Positions 24,975 to 37,140 of a DNA stretch of 64,000 bases are shown piece by piece. Where the stretch lies: positions 31,289,288-31,353,287 of the forward strand of contig OX637288.1 of NCBI GenBank assembly GCA_951799445.1, given 5' to 3'. Each line of letters opens with the position of its first letter. The stretch's first letter is position 1. Under the pieces are notes generated by a model. That model ran no database searches, was not told where the DNA came from, and saw nothing but the letters and a program-made list of their open reading frames with translations. The DNA is from Pseudisothecium myosuroides (lineage: Eukaryota; Streptophyta; Bryopsida; Hypnales; Lembophyllaceae). Made by a program: the position numbers and the translations under genes.

Positions 24975-26654
24975 GGGATGATGTAAAAATTATATAGGAC
25001 TCTAAAATTGTGTACCCTTTTTAAGGATAGACTCTATTATTCAATGCAGTTATTAGCATTTTTTGTGCAATCTTTTATACATATTCCAACATAGGCTAAT
25101 ACATTTGTAATAAAAAGTATATATTGTAATTTTCTAACCCTTTCTTTTGGTAGGGTTTAGCATCTAACTCCTAGAGGACCAAATGGTCGTTGAACAATCC
25201 ATTGAAAATTTGAGTAGGTTCTTATGAAGTTTATTTTGAATTGAATCTTTCTGAATTTGTAACACAAGGTGTGGACATGTATCCACTTGGTGAAAAAATA
25301 ATTTTTTCCTAATTAGGTTCCTAGATCAAGAATTCTATTGCCAAATTTTTTTCGGCAAGTTGGCCAACTTTAGATAGCATGTGAAAAATTACTATTCTAC
25401 CTCTTAAGTTTGGCGAGTATGTAGACAATATGATGTAGAATACATCTATAAAAATAAATGTGTGACACGTAAATCCTACTCTAGGAGGAGTTAATAAAAG
25501 TTTATTGATCCAATCAGGTAAAGGTAGAAAAAAACTTTTTCTTCTAACTTCAAACATTGTAATCTTTTGATCTATGCGGTCAAAGTTTCTACTCTTGTAG
25601 TAGACTAGTACAAATTTTTATAGTTGAATTTCCAAAATCAACCTTTTTTTCATTTTTACTCATTTTACTAAAAAGTGACAACTTTTGACAATTTCTACCG
25701 GAATTGTGCTTCATTCATTTAGGGACTAACATCAAATCTTGGTAAAACTCCTTATTAGTGTGGAAACCTCATTGTTGAATAATCTTATTGAATAATGAAT
25801 ATGTTGTAGAATTCTCCTTTATAATAGATTTTATTCTAACTTCTAATTATGCTTGGAAAATTTCATTGTAATACATTAATAGAATTCAAATGCTTTATAA
25901 AATTTGAGATTTTTTTGCAAGTCATTTACATTATTTATCAAGTATTTGAAAATATCAATGCGCATACAAACATGAAATTTTCACAGTATTTGGAACGGTA
26001 AGTGAGTTGATTAAATGCTAAATCTAAAAAACAATTGATAAATTCACAAGTATCTATAGAACTTAGAAGGTTGGGCCAAAGGATGAGATGCATAGCCCTT
26101 CAAGGAGAAGAAGGAAGGATAAATGGGTTTATATTATTTCAATACATTTGACAAAAATATACAAATTTAGGTGGTCAAAGTTTTACCTAGCAAATCTGAA
26201 CATGGAAGGCTTTACAAATTACAAGTAAATCACAATGTTTAAAGTTTTGGGGAGAAGACACATATTTTGTAAAACCTGGGAGTAAGGGATTCAACAATCT
26301 ATAAATTGAAGTCAACGATGTAAATAAACCAATAAATAAACGTCAATAAAAAAATGTATGAAAAACATTTGATTTTACTATAGAAAAAAATTGTTTGACC
26401 ATTTGTAAATCACTCTTTGACTTTAGCAACATTTTAGGCATAAAATTGTGAATGTGAAAGTTACACAAAAATGAAAAATTGTCTAGATAATTTTTTATGG
26501 TGAAAGGTGTTATAATTAGACCAAAATGAACAAATTAAATGTTTTATAAATAAAATGATAAATTAAAGTGAATAAATCTTTAAAAACTTTTGGGATTCAA
26601 GAAAGGTAATTTCAGAAAAAAAATTAACAAAGGAATAGAAAAGACAACAATCGT
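24975..26654. other. AT-rich intergenic with a degenerate TTAA-family fragment
   Basis: Near 25164 the sequence aactcctagaggaccaaatgg, followed by gaaaatttgagtaggttctta, matches one end of the variant TTAA elements at 32356 and 56712. A clear second end is missing. ORFs up to 78 codons are AT-driven and not called. Confidence 0.45.
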
Positions 26655-26814
26655 TAGAAGAAATCTGCGTTTGCCTCAACAAAATCTACTTGACATGTTT
26701 GTTGAGGCAAATGCAGAGTTTGTGTTTTTTTGCGTTTTTCAATCAGATTTTGCGTTTGCCTCAACAAACACGTCATGTACATTTTGTTGAGGCAAACGCA
26801 GATTTCTTCTAGTG
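26655..26814. mobile_element. CACTA-ended foldback MITE, ~160 bp
   Basis: The inverted arms carry tagaagaaatctgcgtttgc (left, 26655) and its inverse ending tttcttctagtg (26814). Four repeats of the block tgcctcaacaaa / tttgttgaggca occur in alternating orientation. The right end reads CACTAGAAGAAAT on the minus strand, a CACTA-type terminus; the left C-A-C has decayed to CGT. Confidence 0.7.
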
Positions 26815-28076
26815 AATGCTAGTGGGAAGAGTGTCCGTTTTTTATCCATTTTGGTTGTTTTTGGCTAGTATTCCTTGTACTATGAGCTTTTTGCATACAA
26901 AATTTTTAAATAAAATAAATTTAATTATTATAATACTAAAAATAGCATATCACCAAATTTTCAAACCTAAAAAAAATCTAGGTCAAAAGTTATTCACAAA
27001 AAAGAGTGAATTGAATTTTTGAAGAAAATACATAATTTGACATTTTAATTTGAAAAAATAGGAATTTTTTTTTGAAAAGACTTCACTGTGAAGAGATTTC
27101 ATCAAAAAATTGAGCTTGAAACCTTTTTCAATGTTCATAATTGCATGTGCAAGGGAGCCCTCTTTGCATGGACGTAGACAACATAAAATAAAATATTTTA
27201 AAATTCCCCTTAGTAGAAACATGACTATCTCCTAAAAAGAGACAGGCAGCTCCACCTTGTACCCCCCCCCAAGTGAAAAATCTGCAACCATATGATTAGT
27301 TTAAGAAAAAATAAGACCACCCTTTGCTGCCATGCAATGCAAATAAAAAAAAATGTCACTTGAAGTAAAAAGAAGGAAGACCACCCTTCGCCCCAGTGTG
27401 ATGTAAATAAAAAAAAATTGTTGCTGAAGTCGTTGGCCGCCTTGCCTTGCCTTTGCTCAGAAATGCGATCACAAGATGCTTTCGAAGGATGCTCAAACTA
27501 AAATGACCTCAAATTCTCCTTGATTTGGATTGCTTTGAATTGTTGCAGGGAATTTGTGAGTTTTGCAGTTCTTCATGATTATTTGCGTTTACGAGATTAT
27601 ACTTAAGGCTTGAAGTTTTGAATTATTGTTGGACTTCCATGATTTGGACCACTTTGAATTGTTGTAGTGAATTTGTGAGTTTGCAGGTTTTAATGATTAT
27701 TCGAGTTTACAAAATTATATTGAAGGCTTGAAGTTTTGAATTATTGTTGGACTTCATTATTGGACATGTTAACTTTGTTACATGATTTCACGGTATAATC
27801 AACATGGAGAAATGGTGCTCCTAACAAAAAAATTCCAAAACTCTTTCACAACGTTCGAGTATAATATGCATGTGAGAGAAATGTTAGAAACTTGGATTAT
27901 TAGGTAATGTCCTACCTAATAATGTGCCCATCCAAGAACTTTTTGTTTCATGAATTGGAAATAAAAAAGTTGCACTTGTTGTTTATGCACATGACACATT
28001 TCTTTCCTGTAGGTACTGTTGTGAGTGAATCAAGCCAACGCTTAGACAATGTGATTGTCCTTGATGAAAGTGAAGA
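26815..28076. repeat. Intergenic with two small tandem duplications
   Basis: About 27305-27420 holds two ~80-bp units around 'gaccacccttygc..gcaaataaaaaaaa'. About 27512-27757 holds two ~125-bp units ending 'gaagttttgaattattgttg'. The 70-codon ORF at 27907-28119 runs into the CACTA element at 28077 and has no recognised domain. Confidence 0.6.
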
Positions 28077-28284
28077 CACTACAAGAGAAAGGGGTGTTTT
28101 AAGTACGGTAGTGTCCTAGACATCACATCTTTTAAGTAATGTCTTTTAAGTAAGTTTTAAAGTAAAATTTTACTAAAAAGACAATCTTTTTAGTAAAATT
28201 TTACTTAAAAACTTACTTAAAAGACGTTACTTAAAAGACATGATGTCTAAGACACTACTTAAAACACCCCTTTCTCTTGTAGTG
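28077..28284. mobile_element. CACTA-type MITE, 208-bp near-perfect hairpin
   Basis: It begins CACTACAAGAGAAAGGGGTG and ends with its inverse. The two halves are inverted copies across almost the whole length. The 3-bp target duplication AGA lies at 28074-28076 and 28285-28287. CACTA termini with a 3-bp duplication define the CACTA (En/Spm) superfamily. No coding frame, so non-autonomous. Confidence 0.92.
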
Positions 28285-28804
28285 AGATGCTCCTAAATGT
28301 CAGGCACAATTGCATGAGACCACGGATGAAACACTTCTCGTGTTTCGTGTAATATGTGTAAAAGAGCTATAATGCAATGTTGAAAATTTAAATGATTTTT
28401 GTCCAATGAGTGTATGCCACATATGCAAGAATTAATGCATGACTACCTTTCTATTGGTTTTGTACGTTGTTTTATACTATCACCTCAAAAGAGGCAGTAA
28501 CTGCCTTTTTTCCACATGACTTACTACTATGAAAATAGACCATAGAAATTTTAGCTCTACATCATTAAATTTAGGGACTCCATAGTATTCAAAATCTCTA
28601 AAATTCAAAACGTAATATATTAATTTAATTGATTTTAAATATAAAATGATTTTTTTAATTTTCAAAAAATACAAGATATGACTAAATTCAAGACAAGTAT
28701 CTCTAATAAAAATTTCAAATTCATGCAAGTCATGCTTCAAAAGTTATTGCAAAAGAAAGCTTCAGCAACCCCCCTTGACAAATATCTAGTACCACTCTTT
28801 CTTG

Positions 28805-29010
28805 CAATGCCCCTAGTGTGTGAGCATAAAAATGCGAGCATGTGAGCCTTGAGCATATATATAAGTATATGATATCCTACAACCATTGAAGGTGCTTATA
28901 ATATAAACACCTATAATATAGGTATCTATACCATGATTACACTATAATCATAAAAAAAATTCTATAATGTAGACACCTATAATACAGGTATATAGTCTTC
29001 TAGGCTCATT
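28805..29010 (-). mobile_element. MULE-like MITE family 4, degenerate copy 3
   Basis: It contains 'ctagtgtgtgagcataaaaatg' in two abutting parts, then 'gtgagccttgagcatat', then repeated 'cctataatat/acctataat' units and a 'ctaggctcat' end. The layout is the reverse of the copy at 1309-1568. Confidence 0.5.
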
Positions 29011-29797
29011 TACCATGATTTCATCTACATTCTTTGTCATCCATTTTTTCTTGCTAAACCCTAATGACATCCAAACATCTTTCGAATGAAACCTTCCAAC
29101 GTGATGAAACCTTTTTGTTGTTGTTGCACACTTGCATTGCAACAAACTCTATTCTAGTTAAAATTTAGTGCAATTTTTGAACAATGCAAAATGATTGAAT
29201 ATTTTGAAATTTGCAATCTCTCTTCATCTAAATCCAAATTGTACAATTATATTGTGTGTTTTCATTTGAATCTTTTATTTTGAAATTTTTTTTTGCATTA
29301 GAAATTAGAAATTATTACCTCTTATTTAAAATTTAATTCTTAAAAAAGATCTCTGATTATTCTAATATACATTATAATAGATGTAATTTTCTTCTCTCTT
29401 TATGTTTCTGCAATCATAATAGTTTTATTATTCTACTAAAAAATTTGCAATAATAATCAATTATAGAATTCACATATTAACTTTGAAAATATCACAATGT
29501 TTGAAACAAAGTTTGAAACGGCTTTGAAATACTCTTCCTCCAAACAAAGTTAAAATCTTTATATCTTTTTGAATCCAATCTTTGACACTAAGTAATACTT
29601 AATTTGTTCAAATTTGACCTCATAAAATTTGAAACCAGGGCTCAACTACAATTATTTACAAGATTACTTACATATAGTGTTTCCTTTTCCACCTAAGTAA
29701 CTATGGATTCAATTTCAAGAACACTTTTTTGATGATTTGCGTCACCGCTTGCAAATGCAACTCGATATACTAAATCCAATACAAGACCAAGTGTATA
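29011..29797. other. AT-rich intergenic, nothing recognised
   Basis: No coding frame above 60 codons without AT bias and no repeat termini were recognised. Confidence 0.4.
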
Positions 29798-30216
29798 AGG
29801 TAGTATGGCCTAAAAGTGACCATTTAAGGGCTGATCTTTTTCACAGGTTTCCTTGAACAGAAATATTTTTGGATCATTTTTCCGAGCATTTTTCAGAGAA
29901 AGAAAAATGGATGCGGAACGTGTTACACAAGTGGTTTCATATTTTTTGAATCGTTTTTGAATTACTTATGAATTTTTAAAAAAAACTGTTGTAGGCACCT
30001 ATTTGTGACCCTAGGTCTTCCAAAATCTGACCACTTGCAACTTCTAAAGTGATTTGAGTTAATGAAGGCCAATGATTGGCTCTTACAATAGATAATGCTT
30101 TTCTCTCGATTCTCTCAATGGCTTAAGAGGTCCACTTAAGGACCACCTAATATCCATTTCATACTTAAATATAGGGTCGATTTGAAGAGTCTGCTCGCTT
30201 TTAGAGCACACTACCT
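29798..30216. mobile_element. MITE with AGGTAGTATGGCC ends, 419 bp
   Basis: The left end is AGGTAGTATGGCCTAAAAG, and the right end is the inverse of AGGTAGTGTGCTCTAAAAG. TA lies on both sides (29796-29797 and 30217-30218). Non-coding. Confidence 0.7.
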
Positions 30217-30604
30217 TAATTTTAGTTTGCTTCTTTTAGACAAAGAGCTAACGGCTGAATATAATAGTTTACTTGTACACTTTCCACCAATAATACCATC
30301 AACAATGAATTAATTGGATTGTAGCAGATTGATTGCCCTAATCTGCTTATTGTTGAATATTGTACATGGAACCGTGATCTGCTCTAAGCTACAATTGAAA
30401 GATGCATGTGAGCCCCTTTTGAACCAAGAACAACATGCAAATTATGAAGAAATATTGGCATCAATGGCAAAAGGCTAAGCCAATACATTTTTTCTTGATG
30501 CCTCATTGGGAATGAGAATATAAAGTCTTATATGATGTGCTTGAAGCTAAATTTTGTCATAAAGATAGACTCATGTTATGTGTAGCATCATCGGGTTCTA
30601 TTGT

Positions 30605-31235
30605 TAAGGGTGAATGCAAGAAACACCTGTACTATTTTGCGTCACACCTTACGTTTTGAATATTTTTTTGGCTATAACCTTTACGTTCTGGCTCTAAATG
30701 ACTCAAGATTTATAAATAAGGTACTCATGACTATTATACACCTCACCTAAATTTTTTTATAATTATCAAAAATAGTTTATCATCAAAAAATAGCCCCCGA
30801 TTATATGTCACACTTGCCAATTTAGAGGTGTTTAGTACTATTTAGTACCCCAAAAAGCAAATTTCGAGCTGAAATTTGGAGGGCATGGTCTTCTAGTAGA
30901 CTTGTAGCTATGCAAGGAAGGAATTCTAAAAATAGTTAATTGTTTGTGGTGTGGAAGTCTACAAAGTGCGCTTCTTTCTGCTTACATTTTGAAACATATA
31001 TAATATTATTTTGGAGTTTTTTGGGTGAATGACCATCTCCATAGAGTTGTTACAAATGACCAATTTTCATTTTATGTATTTAATTTTGTTTCCTATTTTT
31101 AACTAATTTATACATTAAGGTATCCATTTTCTTGAGATTTGGCACTTATTTAGTTCTCTAGCTTAAAGAATTTTTCTATGCAGTTCCTTTGGTGGTTACC
31201 TTCATCTTAAAGGTGTATACATTAGCCACATTTAA

Positions 31236-31295
<60 letters not shown>

Positions 31296-31380
31296 CTAAT
31301 TTTATAGTACACCAGAAGAAAAATCATGAGTACTGTAAAAACACAACAAAATCAACAGGTGTTTCTTGCATTCACCCTTA
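30605..31380 (-). mobile_element. TTA-type MITE family 1, copy 3, 776 bp, complete
   Basis: The 26-bp inverted ends read taagggtgaatgcaagaaac.. at 30605-30630 and the exact inverse at 31355-31380. TTA is present at both edges. The interior includes a (TA)n array near 31240-31292. It matches copies at 1-236, 22093-23733 and 54535-55242. Confidence 0.85.
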
Positions 31381-31763
31381 AGTCATTGAGTAGTAGTGAA
31401 ACTACTTATTCAACCTTTAGATTCAATATGCTTCATCAACAAGCAATCAATGGTTGATAGAATGCGGGAGATTACTCTGAAGATTTGGTATGAAGTTTTT
31501 GTGCAATATCGATATTGTTTAGAGTAAGCAAATTGAAGTCTAATATATGATATTTGAAATGATTTTAAAACATTATTGGGCAAAATTATTGAAGTATTTA
31601 GAGGCATTTTTGCCTAATGTTACATGTTATTTATAAAGGATTACAAGAGTAGATTGTTGATGCATATATTCCTTTAAAGGTCAAATTTTGTAGCAAAACA
31701 TACATGTAGTATTATTGACAGAAAATATGTATTTGACTATGTTATCTATAGAAGATCAAGCAT

Positions 31764-33543
31764 CCGGAGAGATCACTATCGGGTTTTTAGAAAACTACGT
31801 GAGTTAAAAGATAGGGTCCATTTAATTCAAAGCGGAGAAATTTTATATAATATATAGGGCTACTATAGGGTCCATGAAATGCTACATACTCTATTATATA
31901 TAAATTAGGGTATATAAAAACATCATGTAGTAGGATTTTTTTTAATAAGTTAGCCTTAACATATAAAGGTTGTGCAAATTTTTCATAATACAATGAGTAT
32001 AGATGTAGACAAATAATTTCATGTGAATGATAAAATGGACAGTCACGAAAATATACAATGAAGAGTGGTTGATTAAAATTGTGCCACAATACTAGTAGTA
32101 CATGTATCAAAAAAATTCAATGTAAACGTAAGGCATTGACTATAGGTGACATAAATTGTCACATTGCACAAATAGGGAGGTTTACCTTAATAGGTTCAAT
32201 GAACTAAAAATTGTACAACATGAAGGTAGAGCTTATAGTGTGTTTAACTTCATTCTTTGAAGCTATAAATGTTAAACACACTCATAATGAATGGGATGTT
32301 CATAAGGTAGTTTCAATGGGAATTTTGAAGTGTTCAATGTTAAACTTATTATTAACTCCTAAAGGATGTTTTGGAAGAGGAAAAGTCCAAAACTACCCAT
32401 TTTTAATGCATTGTCCAAAATTAAAAAGTAATTAATTTTTTAAAATTTCAACCATAAAAAGTGTATTAAACAAGTAAGGCAATGTGCGGAAAAAAATTTA
32501 GCCCATTTGACCTCGTGGATTGAAAGATTATAACGTTTGAAGTGAGAATTTTTCTATTTTATTCTTGCGCGAAATACAACCAGCAGACTTTACACCCTCC
32601 TAGAGTAAATTTTTTTCTCTACACAAAAATGAGGGTTTTAACCATTCATACGTATATAATGTTAGGTTTATCCATGAAAATTTTCATAAGCAAATATAGA
32701 GTCTAGCTTACTCTAAATCAACCTACAATGTAAAGAGGTTAAGTGCATTGGAATACTAGTCATTTTTTGATGATTTCTTGTGCAATGAGGAAATTTTCTA
32801 TTTGAAATCCAAACCAAAAAAATATTAGAGACCAACGTTTGGAATACGATATGTGGAAAATATTTCAAGAACTTTGACTTCACATATTGTAAGATAATAA
32901 GGCTTGAAGTAGAAGAAAATATTTATTCTTGAAGGTTAGCCACCCCAATATAGGCCCCAATATAGCTAATAAAGTTTGACTCCTCTTAGTGTATGATTTG
33001 AGAACTAATTTTTTTTTAATAATTGTATTTTATATTTTATTAGTTGTATACATGGCAAATTTCAAAAGTTGATGAGTATTTCTGCAAAAGGTGCCCAAAA
33101 GATGCCCAAATTGCTTGGGTTGCCAAAAAAGTTCAAGGCAATATAACTTTTGTTTCGGATGCTCAATTAGAGAAAAGTATATTCTTACTAAAGGGGTACA
33201 TGTTCACACCTTGTGTCAAAATTTTGTGAACATCCAACCAAAAAGGACTTCATAGGATCCTACTCAAATTTTCAATTGTTCATTCAATAGACAATTGGTC
33301 TTTAGGGATTAAAAACTACCACTTGGTCAATTGGATATTTAAATTTTATATGTAAGATAGCCCCACTTAAAAAAACATATGAATGAATTTACAAAAACTA
33401 TAGGGTATTGGAAATATGCCCCTCTTAGCTTTTTATGTAATAATACGGTCATCTTAAATACAATAATTAAGGTAAATAGCCCCACATCCAATACCCTCTT
33501 AACTCAGATGTATACCTTAAATTACTAAGAGTGATCTCCTCGG
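31764..33543 (+). mobile_element. Composite MULE/hAT-like element, copy 1, 1.78 kb
   Basis: The terminal repeats are CCGGAGAGATCACT and the inverse of CCGAGGAGATCACT. An exact 10-bp direct duplication, gatcaagcat, lies at 31754-31763 and 33544-33553. The body matches 56476-58288 in the opposite orientation on both sides of a nested TTAA-type element (32356-33308). No transposase frame is recognisable; the largest ORF (31787-32110 minus) has no motif. Confidence 0.8.
32356..33308 (+). mobile_element. Variant TTAA element nested in composite copy 1
   Basis: The ends are CTCCTAAAGG and the decayed inverse ctttaggga. TTAA lies at 32352-32355 and 33309-33312. It matches 56712-57681 in the opposite orientation. 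The interior differs from copies A-D, so it is a sister subfamily. The host flanks are identical in both composite copies. Confidence 0.75.
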
Positions 33544-33597
33544 GATCAAGCATTTGTAAGGTGATTGCTTGATCTCGGAAGTAATAGAATTCTAACG

Positions 33598-33968
33598 GAG
33601 GTTGATGGTTCTATTATCTTGCCTAAAAAAGTAAAGCATGACAATGATATTCAATCATTGATTGAAGAGCATTATGATGATTTTGGATACTTGGGGCTGT
33701 TTTTAATTGAATACTTTACAGATTGAGTTTTTACGTCTACGAAGAACAACGTTGTTGATGCCATTAACAACTTAATTCTTGAGCTATTATATTGAGACAA
33801 TTAGACATTTTTAGCGGCTAATATGACTACAATATTAGAAGTAGGACCAGACAATGCCAACATCTATTTGAGCAAATATTTAGATTCATTAGAATATTCA
33901 AGTTTGCTACTTCCAAATTTTTTGTCTCAAAGTTTGAAGCTCAATTCTTCTTCTAAGAAACATCTTTA
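33598..33968 (+). pseudogene. Decayed coding stretch with in-frame stops
   Basis: One reading frame from 33598 gives protein-like sequence (EVDGSIILPKKV, DDFGYLGLFLIEYF, NNVVDAINNLILELL, ILEVGPDNANIYLSKYLDSL). It is broken by three stops: TGA near 33724, TGA near 33793 and TAG near 33802. The codon-like composition contrasts with the surrounding AT-rich DNA. I do not recognise the family. It may be an ancient exon or retrotransposon fragment. Confidence is low. Confidence 0.3.
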
Positions 33969-34918
33969 GGGTGAAACACTTAAAATGTTGTTCTAAACCC
34001 ACATGCCTTTCAAAGGTATTAGAGAAGGAATATGAAATAATACAAATACTTTAAGAATGTTTTACAAAATTTGGAGATTGATAGAATAGTCCAAAGATAT
34101 TCTATAAATATTTTCTAAATATTTTTTGGGGAAGCTACTTTGGAACTATACCAGTCTTTATGAGTAGTTTATTATTAATACATTCTAGAATATGCAAACC
34201 TCTATATTCACACTCATGTGGTCTTCAAAAACTTTTGTAGTGTCCCTGTGAGGAAATAACTCCAAAAAAAGGTTTATATAATTCTTGTAGACTTAATAAA
34301 CTTTTGACAATTGGCAAATTTTTGAAGATTTTTGTTCTAAATATATCCTACTCTATTAGGACTTTAGAGATTAATTGTCAAAATCCAAAAATTAATTTCA
34401 ATAGCAAAACCTAATTATATACTTTTACTTTTAGTTCCATTTTCAAATTTCAAATTTCAATCCTTTTACTTTAACTTAAGTAAAATATTATTTTTATTTT
34501 TTAATAAGTATATATTGCCAATGCTATATATATTTACTTTCATAAATATTATAGGTTAGCAAAAACAATAATTCAAGGTTTTTTCTTAAACACACACGAA
34601 CTAGTGCTTTGAATTTGAATTTTGTAATAAGTAAGATGTCAATGGTTCAAAACAAGTACAAAGCATTGTAGAAAAATCAATTACCGGTATAAGTCTCTAT
34701 AAAAAATATACTTAGGTTGTCAACCAATTAACAATAATTTCATTATACCAAATAATTTTTTTATTAAAAAATGATCAAAGTTTTTAAATAATATATTTGT
34801 GCACTTATTTCTTAATATATTTTAGAATTTTCTATTTATAGTTTAATTTCTTACTCCAAACCTTGGTATATTAAGTAAAACTCATATTTATTAAAACTAT
34901 ATTTTTCATTTAAAAAAC
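33969..34918. other. AT-rich 5' flank of the 213-codon ORF
   Basis: No repeat ends or coding frame were recognised. A TATA-like string (ggtatatta) lies near 34864, about 55 bp before the next ATG; its use as a promoter is speculative. Confidence 0.3.
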
Positions 34919-35560
34919 ATGGATATAATACACGAGCTTGATATATTGTTGACTCAAGATGGAAGATTGACAAAGTATAAAGACACTCCAAGAAGATATT
35001 TAAAATTATTTCTCCATATACTGCCATCTAATAATACCAAGAATTTGTCCTTACTCTTACATCCCCTCTTGATAACCGAAAGTAAGTCAATACTCAATAG
35101 CGTCATACAACCAAATTTGCATATATTGTCCACTATACCTCTATCTCTTTTACAAAACAACACTATAACAATAGATAACAACTTTGTAGGACTACAAATT
35201 CTAAGTTACATACTCCACCAATATGAATCCAAGTTTCTCAAAACTCCAATCATCCGTAAAACATTGAAAGTGTTGCACCACTTAAAAAAGCATGAAGTGA
35301 TTACAGGGAGTCGACTTTATGGTTGCTCACCTTCCTTTTGTATGCTAGACTTTTCAAAGGTCCTTTTTAATCTTACAAAGCACGACGATTTTGAAGTGCA
35401 AGCGTTGGCTCATGGATTGCAAACTCTAAGTGGTACAATGCCATTGCATGATCCGTCGCACGAGGTATGCAAACGAGTCAAGCACCTCAAAGTAGAACTA
35501 GCGAGGCAAGCGGATCTAAAGAAGGAAGTGGAACTACTGAAGCAAGCGGCAACTAAATGA
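34919..35560 (+). CDS. Hypothetical helical protein, 213 aa
   Basis: This is the longest uninterrupted frame in the window outside exon 1-type sequences, and is unexpected by chance in such AT-rich DNA. It starts MDIIHELDILLTQDG and ends in TGA. The sequence is predominantly Leu/Lys/His-rich helix-forming. Residues about 85-175 (GLQILSYILHQYESKF.., LKVLHHLKKHE, FSKVLFNLTKHDDFEVQAL) look like paired amphipathic helices, as in ARM/HEAT-type folds. The C-terminus (KVELARQADLKKEVELLKQ) is a likely coiled coil. No signal peptide or membrane segment is seen. The family is not recognised. Related, broken copies of its last ~30 bp recur downstream (about 35833). It could be one exon of a larger gene or a degraded transposon protein. 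Confidence 0.5.
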   Translation: MDIIHELDILLTQDGRLTKYKDTPRRYLKLFLHILPSNNTKNLSLLLHPLLITESKSILNSVIQPNLHILSTIPLSLLQNNTITIDNNFVGLQILSYILHQYESKFLKTPIIRKTLKVLHHLKKHEVITGSRLYGCSPSFCMLDFSKVLFNLTKHDDFEVQALAHGLQTLSGTMPLHDPSHEVCKRVKHLKVELARQADLKKEVELLKQAATK

Positions 35561-37140
35561 GGTACACTAAATAATAAAATTAGGTTGCCCTAGACTAATT
35601 TCTTGACATTCTGCACTACATAAAATATATGCAATTACTGCAGAAAGATGTAGTTATGTAGGAACCATGTATGTTGCATGGATTGGTGCACTGATTCATG
35701 GCTTGGGTTTAGAGAATGGCATGTGCCTCCATCTGGAGAGGCAGTGAGTCATGAGGTAACTTCTCTAGTGAAGGCTACCTAATTGTTAAGGCAACCCAAT
35801 TTCACTATTTAGTGTAGGTAGAAACATTGAAACGGAACTCCTGAAGCAATTAAACGGAAACTAAAGAGGCTCATAGAAGCATTGAAGCAAAGGAAGTGTT
35901 TGATGCATTGAAGGAAGGCAAGCTCCGTTTCTGCATCTCTTTAATTGAGATTGACAGAGCAATGTAATGCATAGGAGAGCATACTCTAGAAGGCATCATT
36001 GCAAGCAGAGTCTTGTAGGCAATTTGAGTAGTTGTATGATGGATAATTGAATACTTAGTTGCATATTCTCTTGTGCAGATAAAAGTGCTGCGCAGATGAA
36101 GAGGCTGCAATGAGAGTAAGGAGCTTTGAAATTTCCAACAATGCCTCCTAGTTTTAGTTATATTTAGTGAAGCTTCGTATGAAAAGCATTGGACAGCTTC
36201 TTTTGTAATTCAATATACACTTGAGAGTTGTAATTAGAGTTCTTCGTCTTTCGACAGTGCATGCCTCCTTTGAATTTGTAACAAAGAATTGAAGCATTAA
36301 AGGAAGGCAAATTTTAGGTTCTGCACCTCTCTGAAGTTGAGAAGGCCATGTAAAGCTTACGATAGAGTATTAGGAGGCATTGTTGCTAGCAATTTGAGCA
36401 ATTAGTATTAGGTGGATACTTGGAACAATTATTGTGGAAACTTCAATGCAGCTGGAATATCTGCATGAAATATAATGTTGTTGCTTTGAGAGTAAACTTT
36501 TGTTATTGAGTGGAGGTGAAGCTCTGTACAATGCGTTTGCACAAGCTTGCGTAGACAAAGCTCTTTTCGTACTCTCTTTTTGTATTTGCTATATCTTCAA
36601 TATGAACTTTGCAGTACAAAAACAAGGTTGAGTGTGAGAGTCATGATTGAAGTTTAGAAAGTGCACGCCTTCCTTGCATTTGTGAGGAAAACTAATATTC
36701 CATTGGCAAATTTCAGGCACGCTATCATGCAGGTACCGGTATCTTGAGTCTTTCACTTCTCTAAGCAATCTCTACGGCCGTTGGACTATATTAATGGTAG
36801 GGCAGGCATATGGTGACGATTGCGCAAGCAGGAACGTGCATTGGATGACAGTCATGTCCTTCGGGTTTTCGTCGTTCATGTACGGACCAATGCGTTTGAT
36901 ATGAGCCTATGAGGATGCTAAGTCTTAGAGACTGTGCACTAGTGGCATCCAGGTGTTTTCCACAAGTGCTCAAACGACATCCTAAACAATTGGGGAATGT
37001 TGTTTTGATAGTAACCTCATTCTTGGAACACCTACCTAATCGGTGGACACGGTTAGGGTTAGGAGAGGAGGCTGATTTCTTGCGAAAGTGCTGTAAATGT
37101 TCAAGCGAAGTCTTTGTGTAACCTTGTTCTGTAAATTAAT
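35561..37140. repeat. Degenerate direct duplications downstream of the 213-aa ORF
   Basis: Blocks starting 'gaagcattgaaggaaggcaag' (about 35905) and 'gaagcattaaaggaaggcaaa' (about 36290) align for about 150 bp. The 'gtgcatgcctcctt' and 'gtgcacgccttcctt' blocks repeat near 36258 and 36661. 'cggaactcctgaagcaa' at 35834 echoes the 3' end of the upstream ORF. No intact frame remains; the 70-codon ORF at 36909-37121 is not supported. Confidence 0.5.

Noticed and set aside
31787..32110. 107-codon minus ORF as transposase of the composite element
   Set aside because: It has no DDE/DDD or zinc-finger motif, and the counterpart region at 57.9-58.2 kb does not keep the frame open.
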